Source: Paludibacteraceae bacterium (GTDB lineage: Bacteria; Bacteroidota; Bacteroidia; Bacteroidales; Paludibacteraceae). From it: 11,377 nt of DNA. The stretch's first letter is position 1. Each line of letters starts with the position of its first letter. The DNA lies in contig JALNVE010000074.1 in NCBI GenBank assembly GCA_023227695.1, positions 1 through 11,377 of the forward strand, in the 5' to 3' direction. Under the pieces are notes generated by a model. That model made no database searches. It was not told where the DNA came from and saw only the letters and a program-made list of their open reading frames with translations. The translations under genes were made by a program, and so were the position numbers. Positions 1 to 6,649 of the stretch are shown here, in pieces.

Positions 1-1512
1 ATCAAGAGACTCATTGTCTTTCAACTCAACAACACGGTTAACCGCTGCCTCGTATTTCTCTCTCATTGCCTTCAACTTATCTCTCAATCCGTTGAATGCA
101 GGATTGATTTCGCGAGACTCGTAATCCTTCATCATATCCAAGTAAGTACCAGTTGTCACGTGGCGGATAGCTGCAACTACCTGCAATTGAGAAGTACCCT
201 CATAGATGGTAAGGATACGTGCATCTCTGAAAAGACGCTCGCAAGTGTAATCCTTCATGAATCCAGAACCACCATGAACCTGGATACAATCGTAAGCATT
301 CTGGTTAGCATACTCGCTAGCAAACATCTTCAATAATGGAGTGTAAGCGTCAGCAAGGTGCTGGTATTCTTTGTATTCAGTTCTCTCCTCTTTAGAAAGA
401 GCACGTTCGTTAGAGATAGCCTCGTATGACTTGTAAACATCAACGAAACGAGTTGTTTCATAAAGAAGTGAACGAGAAGCGTCCAATTTAGCCTTGATTG
501 TAGAAAGAAGGCTGTATACAGCTGGGAAATCAATAATAGCCTTACCGAACTGACGACGATCCTTAGCGTATGCCAAAGCCTCATCGTAAGCTGCCTGTGA
601 AAGTCCTACTGATTGAGCACCAACACCAAGACGAGCACCGTTCATCAAAGACATTACGTATTTGATCAATCCCATCTTTCTTGAACCAACCAACTTAGCC
701 TTAGCGTTAGTGAAAACAAGCTCGCAAGTTGGAGATCCCTTGATACCTAATTTATTCTCGATACGACGAACCTTGATTGAGCTGTCTTTCAAGTTCTCAC
801 ATACAAAATAAGAAAGACCACGACCATCAGTTGTACCTTCCTCAGAACGAGCAAGAACCAACTTGATTTGAGCATCACCGTTTGTGATGAAACGTTTCAC
901 ACCGTTCAAGTACCACCATCCGTCTGCCTCGTTGTACTTAGCTTGAAGCATAACAGCCTGAAGATCAGAACCCGCATCTGGCTCAGTCAAGTCCATTGAG
1001 CAAGTATCACCCTTGTTGATACGTGGAAGATACTCGTCCTTGATCTCCTGAGAAGCGAACTCGTTGATAGTCTCAGCGCAATCCTGCAATCCCCAAATGT
1101 TTGCGAATCCAGCATCAGCACGAGAAACGATTTCAGCTGCCATAACGTAAGGAACCATGGGGAAATTCAAGCCTCCGTATTGGCGAGGCAAAGACATTCC
1201 GTAGAGTCCTGCCTGAACCAACATATCGTGATTCTCTTGAGTTCCTTTAGCGTAGATAACACGGTTGTTCTCTACTTGAGGACCATCATGATCAACATCT
1301 TTTGCATTTGGTGCTATGACTTCACCACAGATTTCACCTACAATTTCCAATACTTTGTCGTAGTTGTCAATTGCGTCATCGAAATCGTTAGCGGCATAAT
1401 CATATTTATCTTTATCAGCGTAGTTACGCTCTTTCATGTCAACGATTTTCTTCATCAATGGATGAGAACGTTGGATTTTCAATCCTTCGTTGTCTTTATA
1501 GAAATTTGCCAT
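1..1512 (-). CDS. Acyl-CoA dehydrogenase, long form (C-terminus cut by window edge)
   Basis: FAD enzyme that introduces the alpha-beta double bond in an acyl-CoA and hands electrons to EtfAB. The frame is open from the ATG at 1512 to the left edge, 504 codons without a stop. Visible signatures are the flavin-binding stretch MDLTEPDAGSD (about 173-183), the NGVKRFITNGD segment (203-213), the DRRQFGKAI helix (318-326), HGGSGF (413-418) and IYEGTSQ with the likely catalytic base E438. Between the last helices there is an insert of about 25 charged residues (362-386), as in the roughly 560-600 residue long subfamily, so perhaps 60-100 residues are missing. It is the third gene after etfB and etfA, 105 bases downstream of etfA; that gap contains two hairpin-capable repeats. 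Family is certain; chain-length preference cannot be read from sequence. Confidence 0.93.
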   Translation of the reverse strand, partial: MANFYKDNEGLKIQRSHPLMKKIVDMKERNYADKDKYDYAANDFDDAIDNYDKVLEIVGEICGEVIAPNAKDVDHDGPQVENNRVIYAKGTQENHDMLVQAGLYGMSLPRQYGGLNFPMVPYVMAAEIVSRADAGFANIWGLQDCAETINEFASQEIKDEYLPRINKGDTCSMDLTEPDAGSDLQAVMLQAKYNEADGWWYLNGVKRFITNGDAQIKLVLARSEEGTTDGRGLSYFVCENLKDSSIKVRRIENKLGIKGSPTCELVFTNAKAKLVGSRKMGLIKYVMSLMNGARLGVGAQSVGLSQAAYDEALAYAKDRRQFGKAIIDFPAVYSLLSTIKAKLDASRSLLYETTRFVDVYKSYEAISNERALSKEERTEYKEYQHLADAYTPLLKMFASEYANQNAYDCIQVHGGSGFMKDYTCERLFRDARILTIYEGTSQLQVVAAIRHVTTGTYLDMMKDYESREINPAFNGLRDKLKAMREKYEAAVNRVVELKDNESLD

Positions 1513-1617
1513 TTTCTGTTTTTGTTAAGCCCTGTCGCTTGCACGAAGGGGTTTATTGAATAAAATTCAGAGGGATTTATAGAGGTCACCTCTTCTATTT
1601 CAAATGAAAAACTGCGA
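1513..1617 (-). promoter_or_regulatory. etfA-acd intercistronic region with two inverted repeats
   Basis: This 105-base gap is long compared with the 8-base gap between etfB and etfA. It holds an exact palindrome, AGAGGT-C-ACCTCT, at 1581-1593, and a GC-rich imperfect hairpin at 1530-1550 (stem CCCT plus TCG against CGA plus AGGG, one bulged G, loop CTTGCA). The hairpin ends about 17 bases before the dehydrogenase ATG. Neither is followed by a T tract in the direction of transcription, so these look more like an operator, a processing site or a translation-control element than a terminator. The function is inferred. Confidence 0.4.
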
Positions 1618-2658
1618 TTATTTTGAGTTCTTCTTGTAATATTTGATCATCTTAGGAACGATTTCCTCAACATTACCGTTGATAACGTAATCAGCGATTT
1701 TGTTGATAGGAGCGCTAGGGTCATTGTTGATAGAGATGATAACAGCACTATCCTGCATACCTGCGATGTGCTGGATTTGTCCAGAGATACCACAAGCAAT
1801 GTACAACTTAGGGCGAACGGTTACACCAGTTTGTCCAATCTGACGGTCATGATCAACGAAACCAGCATCGACAGCAGCACGGCTAGCACCAACCTCAGCG
1901 TGAAGTTCTTTTGCCAACTCGAACAATTTATCGAAACCTTCTTTTGATCCAACACCGTAACCACCGGCTACAACGATAGAGGCACCTTTTAAATTATGCT
2001 TAGCCTTCTCTACATGACGGTCAATAACCTTCACTATATAGTCAGCATCAGAAACATAATCAGAAACCTTATGTTTGATAACCTCACCTTTGTACTTAGG
2101 ATCAAGAATCTCCTTCTTCATCACACCCTCACGAACTGTAGCCATCTGTGGACGGTGTTCAGGGTTAACGATTGTTGCAACGATGTTACCACCGAATGCA
2201 GGACGAATTTGGTAAAGTTGTTGAGTATAGTGTTTGTCAACCATTTCACCAGCCTCGTTCTTAACCTTCATGTCGAAATCACCGATTTCAAGTTGAGTAC
2301 AATCTGCTGTCAAACCACTCGTTAAGTAAGAAGAAACACGAGGGCCTAGGTCACGACCAATAACGGTAGCACCCATAAGGCAGATTTGAGGTTTCTCCTC
2401 TTCGAATAATTTCACTACAAGTGCTGTGTGAGGAAGGGTTGTATAAGGGAATAGACCCTTAGCATCAAAGATATGAACTCTATCAACGCCATAAGGCATT
2501 ACCTGAGACTCGATTCCATCGATATCTGCACCAGCGCAGATACACTCTAACTTAACACCTAACTCATTGGCCAATTTACGACCTTTTGTAAGGAGTTCCA
2601 AGCTTACGTCAGCAACTGTCTTGCCTTCTAGCTCACAATATACAAATACGTTATTCAT
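1618..2658 (-). CDS. etfA: Electron transfer flavoprotein alpha subunit (FixB family)
   Basis: Alpha subunit of the cytoplasmic EtfAB heterodimer, which carries FAD and accepts electrons from the acyl-CoA dehydrogenase encoded downstream. The 346-residue protein has the N-terminal adenine-nucleotide-hydrolase-like domain (about 1-200) and the C-terminal FAD domain. The latter shows AGGYGVGS (231-238), GASRAAVDAGF (257-267), QIGQTG (273-278) and the family signature PKLYIACGISGQIQH (283-297), closed by NNDPSAPI (311-318). The length is normal. The ATG lies 8 bases after the etfB stop, with an AAAGAG stretch just before it, so the pair is surely co-transcribed and probably translated together. 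Whether this Etf is plain or electron-bifurcating is not decided by anything I can read. Confidence 0.97.
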   Translation of the reverse strand: MNNVFVYCELEGKTVADVSLELLTKGRKLANELGVKLECICAGADIDGIESQVMPYGVDRVHIFDAKGLFPYTTLPHTALVVKLFEEEKPQICLMGATVIGRDLGPRVSSYLTSGLTADCTQLEIGDFDMKVKNEAGEMVDKHYTQQLYQIRPAFGGNIVATIVNPEHRPQMATVREGVMKKEILDPKYKGEVIKHKVSDYVSDADYIVKVIDRHVEKAKHNLKGASIVVAGGYGVGSKEGFDKLFELAKELHAEVGASRAAVDAGFVDHDRQIGQTGVTVRPKLYIACGISGQIQHIAGMQDSAVIISINNDPSAPINKIADYVINGNVEEIVPKMIKYYKKNSK

Positions 2659-2666
2659 CTCTTTAA

Positions 2667-3533
2667 TTAGCCAATTGTGTTGTTAGACAAAAGTTCTACG
2701 ATAAGACATTCAACATCAGCATCGCTGCATGACATAGAACAAGTATGCTTAGCTTGGAATACGATATTCTTAACAGCCTTTACATTTGTTGGAGAACCAG
2801 CCTTACCTACTTGATTAAGATCTGCATTGATATCTGCAGCACCCCATTGTTCAATGTTCAAATAAGGTTTTTCTGCAACCATAGCCTCAGCTTCAGGAGT
2901 AGTACGCTCTGCAGGGCAAGATGCATTCTTATATTTCATAACACGTTTAGCATTACGAGGACGGCAAGGAGCTGCAGAACCATTAACTGTCACTACCATA
3001 GGCAATGGGCACTCAACTGTCTCAACACCACCGTCGATATGACGTCTTATTGTAGCAAGACCATCTTTGATGCTCAAAATCTCTTCAGCGTAAGTTACCT
3101 GAGGGAGATTCAACTTCTGAGCTACTTGAGGACCTACCTGTGCAGTATCTCCATCGATAGCCTGACGACCACCAAGTATAATATCGATTTTACCCAACTT
3201 CCTAAGAGCCTGAGATATAGTGTAACTTGTTGCAAGAGTATCCGCACCACCAAGACAACGGTCTGTAATTACGAATCCTTTATCTGCTCCTCTGTATAAA
3301 GCCTCACGGATTACTTCTGCAGATTTCGGAAGTCCCATTGTTACAACTGAGATTGTAGAGCCCTCGAATTTGTCTTTCAAACGAAGAGCCTGCTCCAAGG
3401 CATTCAAATCTTCTGGGTTGAAGATTGCCGGAAGGGCTGCACGGTTCACAGTTCCCTCTGCCGTCATGGCGTCTTTCCCAACATTATGAGTGTCTGGTAC
3501 TTGCTTCGCCAAAACTACGATTTTTAAACTCAT
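2667..3533 (-). CDS. etfB: Electron transfer flavoprotein beta subunit (FixA family)
   Basis: Beta subunit of EtfAB, 288 residues. Signatures are the N-terminal strand LKIVVLAKQVPDT (3-15), NPEDLNALEQALRLKD (39-54), the nucleotide-binding GGRQAIDGDTAQVGPQ (121-136) and the beta-subunit signature CRPRNAKRVMKYKNA (190-204). The C-terminal arm that wraps the alpha subunit is present (about 255-288) and carries three cysteines (265, 269, 276). I recall ordinary Bacteroides EtfB sequences without these, so I read them as species variation. It is first in the operon: a Bacteroidetes-type promoter sits about 140 bases upstream, and etfA follows after 8 bases. Confidence 0.97.
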   Translation of the reverse strand: MSLKIVVLAKQVPDTHNVGKDAMTAEGTVNRAALPAIFNPEDLNALEQALRLKDKFEGSTISVVTMGLPKSAEVIREALYRGADKGFVITDRCLGGADTLATSYTISQALRKLGKIDIILGGRQAIDGDTAQVGPQVAQKLNLPQVTYAEEILSIKDGLATIRRHIDGGVETVECPLPMVVTVNGSAAPCRPRNAKRVMKYKNASCPAERTTPEAEAMVAEKPYLNIEQWGAADINADLNQVGKAGSPTNVKAVKNIVFQAKHTCSMSCSDADVECLIVELLSNNTIG

Positions 3534-3671
3534 GTTTAAACTTTTGATGATATGTTTATACTATTATTAATTCCATTCCTCATGGGTTTTCTCCGTCATG
3601 CGAATACATGTCATTAAAGAAAAACTAATCAACGGAACACTGCAAAATCCTTTTTCATGTTTTTTGCGTGG

Positions 3672-3701
3672 CAAAATTACTCAATATCTACAAAATTCAA
3701 A
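3672..3701 (-). promoter_or_regulatory. Bacteroidetes-type promoter for etfB-etfA-acd
   Basis: Read on the minus strand, a TTTG box (3698-3701) is followed after 18 bases by TAATTTTG (3672-3679). That is an exact match to the Bacteroidetes -7 consensus TAnnTTTG, with the -33 box close to the usual distance. Transcription would start near 3665, leaving a leader of about 130 bases before the etfB ATG at 3533. Confidence 0.6.
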
Positions 3702-3720
3702 GTAAAAATGAACTAAAAAA

Positions 3721-3760
3721 TGCACACTTTGTGTTTTTATGTGCACTTATTGACCAATAA
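3721..3760. promoter_or_regulatory. Two palindromes upstream of the etfB promoter, candidate operators
   Basis: TGCACA (3721-3726) and TGTGCA (3740-3745) form an inverted repeat with a 13-base spacer. Directly beside it TTATTG-AC-CAATAA (3747-3760) is an almost continuous palindrome. They lie about 20-60 bases beyond the -33 box of the etfB promoter, where an activator would bind. The sequences are seen; the role is inferred. Confidence 0.35.
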
Positions 3761-3782
3761 TCAACATTCATTAACTAAAAAC

Positions 3783-3803
3783 ATCATTTTGAATGATTTT
3801 TTG
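3783..3803. terminator. AT-rich hairpin with T tracts on both sides, possible radA terminator
   Basis: ATCATT-TTG-AATGAT (3783-3797) is flanked by an A run and followed by a T run, so either strand gives a hairpin plus a T tract. In the radA direction it lies about 180 bases after the stop codon. The stem is all but GC-free and therefore weak. Confidence 0.35.
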
Positions 3804-3852
3804 CGCCAAATCTTTTCAAAAAATCTAAAAACGACTTAAAAAATCATCTTAA

Positions 3853-3973
3853 AAGCTGTTTCAATTTTTTTGTTTGAGTTTTTGAGATAAACTTTAGAGA
3901 CTTCTTAAAGATTTTGTGAGAAAGATAAAGAGCTATCTGACCAATAAAATCATCTAAAATCGGACAAAAACTC
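3853..3973 (-). repeat. Intergenic 3'-flank repeat, copy B (after radA)
   Basis: About 120 bases related by hand alignment (roughly 70 percent, small gaps) to the copy after rnr at 8919-9037. The best-kept core is 3918-3941, which in minus-strand reading shows GTCAGATAGCTC then TTTATCTTTCTC and differs from the other copy at only 2 of 24 positions. The block begins at the radA stop codon and ends around an AGCTT. The core can fold as AGATAG against TTATCT with one G-U pair. Confidence 0.6.
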
Positions 3974-5345
3974 AGCCAAACATAATTCGGAAAGCCTCCT
4001 CTACTTTTTTAGCTTGAATAATTTCGATTTTCTGATTCTTTATGTTTAATGTCTTAAATTCTGGTATAATGATACGGTTAAAACCTAATTTCTCAGCTTC
4101 TGAGATTCTCTGTTCTATTCTATTGATTGCACGAATCTCTCCAGAAAGGCCAACCTCTCCTGCCAAGCAAGTCTGTCCGTCAATGGAAATATCCATGTTT
4201 GAAGAAAGCACTGCACAGATGATAGCCAAATCTATGGCCGGGTCATTCACCTTCAAACCTCCTGCTATATTCAGGTAGACATCTTTTTGAGCCAACTTAA
4301 AACCTACTCTCTTTTCTAAAACAGCCAACAACATATTTAACCTACGGATATCAAATCCGGTTGTGGAACGTTGTGGTGTACCGTATGCCGCCGTGCTGAC
4401 CAACGCCTGCACCTCTATCAAGAAAGGACGAATACCCTCAATGGCTGCACCAATAGCCGTCCCGCTCAAACCCTCATGGTTTTGAGAAAGCAACATCTCC
4501 GAAGGATTGCTCACCTCTCTCAAACCATCTTGACGCATCTCAAAGATGCCCAATTCGGCTGTACTTCCAAATCGGTTTTTGATGGAACGAAGAATTCTAT
4601 ACATATAATGCTGATCACCCTCAAACTGAAGAACTGTATCGACAATATGCTCCAACACCTTAGGTCCAGCAATACTTCCTTCCTTATTAATATGTCCGAC
4701 AAGAAGAACAGGGACTCCGCTCTCTTTCGCAAACTTCAGAATGGCAGCTGCACATTCACGCACCTGCGATACACTGCCCGGCGAAGATTCGATCACCTCC
4801 GTGCTAATAGTTTGAATGGAGTCGATAATCACCAAATCAGGATTTACATTCTTGATATGGACAAAAATCTGTTCCAGCGAAGTTTCACTTACAATATAAC
4901 ATTCAGGATTATCAAAACGAAGACGCTCTGCTCTCAACTTCAACTGTTTCAGGCTCTCCTCTCCCGAGACATAGAGCGTACGGCGACCTTTTATATTAAG
5001 CACAATCTGTAAAACTAGTGTTGACTTTCCGATGCCAGGCTCACCACCAATCAAAGTCAAAGAACCAGGCACTAATCCACCGCCCAAAACACGGTTAAAT
5101 TCAACACTGCTTGTGTCACTGCGAGGTTCTTCCGCACTCTCAACATCACTGATCAAAACCGGTTTCGATTTCACCGATTCCGGCAAATAGCCAACCGTTG
5201 AACGAACGGATGAAGCCGTCTCCTTCCGAACAAGCTCCTCCACATAGGTGTTCCACTCTCCACAGCTAGGACATTTACCTACCCATTTTGGAGCTTCCGC
5301 ACCACAGTTCTGACATACATATACAGATTTTACCTTTGCTGACAT
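3972..5345 (-). CDS. radA: DNA repair protein RadA (Sms)
   Basis: RecA-like ATPase that helps process recombination intermediates and promotes branch migration; cytoplasmic and DNA-bound. All expected parts are seen in 457 residues, the usual length. The N-terminal C4 zinc finger has C11, C14, C25 and C28. Walker A is GGEPGIGKST (100-109, K107), Walker B is LVIIDS (171-176), and the RadA-specific KNRFG motif is at 256-260. A Lon-protease-like C-terminal domain covers about 290-457 and, as usual in RadA, is taken to be structural rather than proteolytic. The ATG lies 24 bases after the stop of the LD-carboxypeptidase gene, with an AGAAGG about 15 bases upstream, so the two are probably one transcript. 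The 3' flank carries the dispersed repeat. Confidence 0.97.
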   Translation of the reverse strand: MSAKVKSVYVCQNCGAEAPKWVGKCPSCGEWNTYVEELVRKETASSVRSTVGYLPESVKSKPVLISDVESAEEPRSDTSSVEFNRVLGGGLVPGSLTLIGGEPGIGKSTLVLQIVLNIKGRRTLYVSGEESLKQLKLRAERLRFDNPECYIVSETSLEQIFVHIKNVNPDLVIIDSIQTISTEVIESSPGSVSQVRECAAAILKFAKESGVPVLLVGHINKEGSIAGPKVLEHIVDTVLQFEGDQHYMYRILRSIKNRFGSTAELGIFEMRQDGLREVSNPSEMLLSQNHEGLSGTAIGAAIEGIRPFLIEVQALVSTAAYGTPQRSTTGFDIRRLNMLLAVLEKRVGFKLAQKDVYLNIAGGLKVNDPAIDLAIICAVLSSNMDISIDGQTCLAGEVGLSGEIRAINRIEQRISEAEKLGFNRIIIPEFKTLNIKNQKIEIIQAKKVEEAFRIMFG

Positions 5346-5369
5346 ATCTATCTATAAAAAACCTTCTTA

Positions 5370-6434
5370 TTATTTAAACGTTATGGTGGAAGCCTCTTCT
5401 CCAACCTCCAGCTTGATGTTTCTTCCTAAATAAAGAGCCAAATTACGAGTATCATGTCCAGACTGCAATCCATACATAACAGGAATATTCAATCCAGCTA
5501 CTTTTTCGGAAATAATCTCCTCCAAGGTTTTATCAGAACCTTGAGTCATATTGATAAATTGTCCGATTACAATACCTTTAATATAATCAAGCTTTCCACT
5601 TAATTTAAGGTTTGTCAACATTCTGTCCACGGCATAGTTATCATCTCCTGTGTCTTCAATAAACAAAATGGCACCTTTTGCATTCAAGTCAAAAAGAGTT
5701 CCTCCTAAACTATATATCATAGAAAGATTACCACCAACCAAACGACCTTCAGCAGTTCCCTTTACACAATTATTATTGGTTGTAATAGAGATAGCATCAA
5801 CTTCTCCGAACAAAGTTTTTCTCAGTTGTTCGTTAGACAGTTCATCTGTAAGGGATTTCACCATTGGTCCATGAACACTCTCAATTCCCATGTTATTCAA
5901 AGCGATCAACAATACTGAAACATCACTATAACCAATCACCCATTTCGGATTGTTGATCATTGGTTTTAAATCCATCAGATCCATAATCTGGGCACATCCA
6001 TAACCTCCTCTTGCCGTAAAAATAGCCTTGACATTTGGATTGTCGATCATTTTCTGAAGGCCTTCTATTCTTTCTCCAACTGTTCCAGCATAGCGACCAT
6101 CTTGTTTATATAGATTATCAGCTTCTACAACATTTAAACCCCATTTCTGAAGAACTGCCTTACCTACTGCCATTTCTAATTCATTAACATAATTCGAAGT
6201 AGCGCAAATAGCCACCGTATCACCTGCTTTCAAATAAGGAGCTCTGATATCTTCTGTGATTTCCTGTTGCTGAGAAAGAATAGTTGAATAATACTCCTTG
6301 TTATATATATTTTCGCTCTTATTCGTTACATACTGATTTGTAACATATTCATTTTCATAGGTAATATACTCCTTGGTACAAGAAGTAAAAGTTCCTAATA
6401 ATAATAAATAGACTGATTTTCTTGTTGATATCAT
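5370..6434 (-). CDS. Lipoprotein LD-carboxypeptidase, peptidase family S66
   Basis: Serine peptidase of the S66 family, which cleaves the L,D bond of murein tetrapeptides during peptidoglycan recycling. The 354-residue protein starts with a short signal peptide ending in TFTSC, so C19 is the likely lipidated residue and the enzyme sits in the envelope rather than the cytosol. Residues 20-65 form a Tyr/Asn/Glu-rich linker. The peptidase domain (about 66-354) has the nucleophile motif GYSD (S170), FIEDTG (E260) and GLQSGHDTRN (H327), the expected Ser-Glu-His triad, plus ARGGYG (141-146). It is the first gene of the pair with radA and is transcribed divergently from rnr. The substrate is inferred from family, not shown. 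Confidence 0.92.
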   Translation of the reverse strand: MISTRKSVYLLLLGTFTSCTKEYITYENEYVTNQYVTNKSENIYNKEYYSTILSQQQEITEDIRAPYLKAGDTVAICATSNYVNELEMAVGKAVLQKWGLNVVEADNLYKQDGRYAGTVGERIEGLQKMIDNPNVKAIFTARGGYGCAQIMDLMDLKPMINNPKWVIGYSDVSVLLIALNNMGIESVHGPMVKSLTDELSNEQLRKTLFGEVDAISITTNNNCVKGTAEGRLVGGNLSMIYSLGGTLFDLNAKGAILFIEDTGDDNYAVDRMLTNLKLSGKLDYIKGIVIGQFINMTQGSDKTLEEIISEKVAGLNIPVMYGLQSGHDTRNLALYLGRNIKLEVGEEASTITFK

Positions 6435-6504
6435 AAAGCTTTTATTTGATAGAAAGAGAACTCTATCCTACAAAAATGTCTCTTTGATGATTCTTAAACA
6501 TAGA

Positions 6505-6512
6505 CAAAGATA
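6505..6512 (-). promoter_or_regulatory. -7 box for the LD-carboxypeptidase-radA unit
   Basis: On the minus strand TATCTTTG is an exact TAnnTTTG match, about 70 bases upstream of the lipoprotein ATG. A TTG lies 15 bases further upstream, slightly closer than the usual -33 spacing. The same octamer occurs in the opposite direction upstream of rnr. Confidence 0.5.
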
Positions 6513-6599
6513 AAAGAAAGAAAAAAGCAAGGCTAATAAATATTCAAAAAAAACGAAACGCTTCATTAATCTGTAACATATTTTTTTGAAATAAATTCT

Positions 6600-6607
6600 T
6601 ATCTTTG
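6600..6607 (+). promoter_or_regulatory. -7 box for rnr
   Basis: TATCTTTG exactly matches the Bacteroidetes -7 consensus, 43 bases before the rnr ATG. No clear TTG is present at the ideal -33 distance (a TTTG at 6585-6588 is too close). The expected start near 6614 gives a leader of about 36 bases that includes a hairpin. Confidence 0.5.
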
Positions 6608-6620
6608 ATAATGTGAAAAC

Positions 6621-6637
6621 AAGGCTGCTAAAGCCTT
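6621..6637 (+). promoter_or_regulatory. Hairpin in the rnr leader
   Basis: AAGGCT-GCTAA-AGCCTT is a perfect 6-base stem followed by TTTAAATTT, so it has the shape of a short terminator inside the presumed leader, 12 bases before the rnr ATG. It could act on translation or early termination; this is inference from shape only. Confidence 0.35.
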
Positions 6638-6649
6638 TTAAATTTATAG

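Noticed and set aside
1180..1563. 127-codon plus-strand open frame
   Set aside because: Mostly opposite the dehydrogenase coding region, which is well supported; its hydrophobic look comes from reading Asp/Lys/Asn codons backwards.
2745..3299. 184-codon plus-strand open frame opposite etfB
   Set aside because: Antisense shadow of a fully recognised gene, Cys/Ser/Thr-rich without family features.
2667..3533. EtfB C-terminal cysteines as a possible metal or redox site
   Set aside because: Only three cysteines in a poorly conserved arm; close relatives that I recall lack them, so they are more likely neutral changes.
1..3533. Electron-bifurcating Etf system
   Set aside because: No ferredoxin partner gene in the operon and no motif I can use with confidence to separate bifurcating from plain Etf; the ferredoxin remnant is far away and lacks cysteines.
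4371..5012. 213-codon plus-strand open frame
   Set aside because: Lies wholly opposite radA, whose motifs are complete; composition is typical of an antisense shadow.
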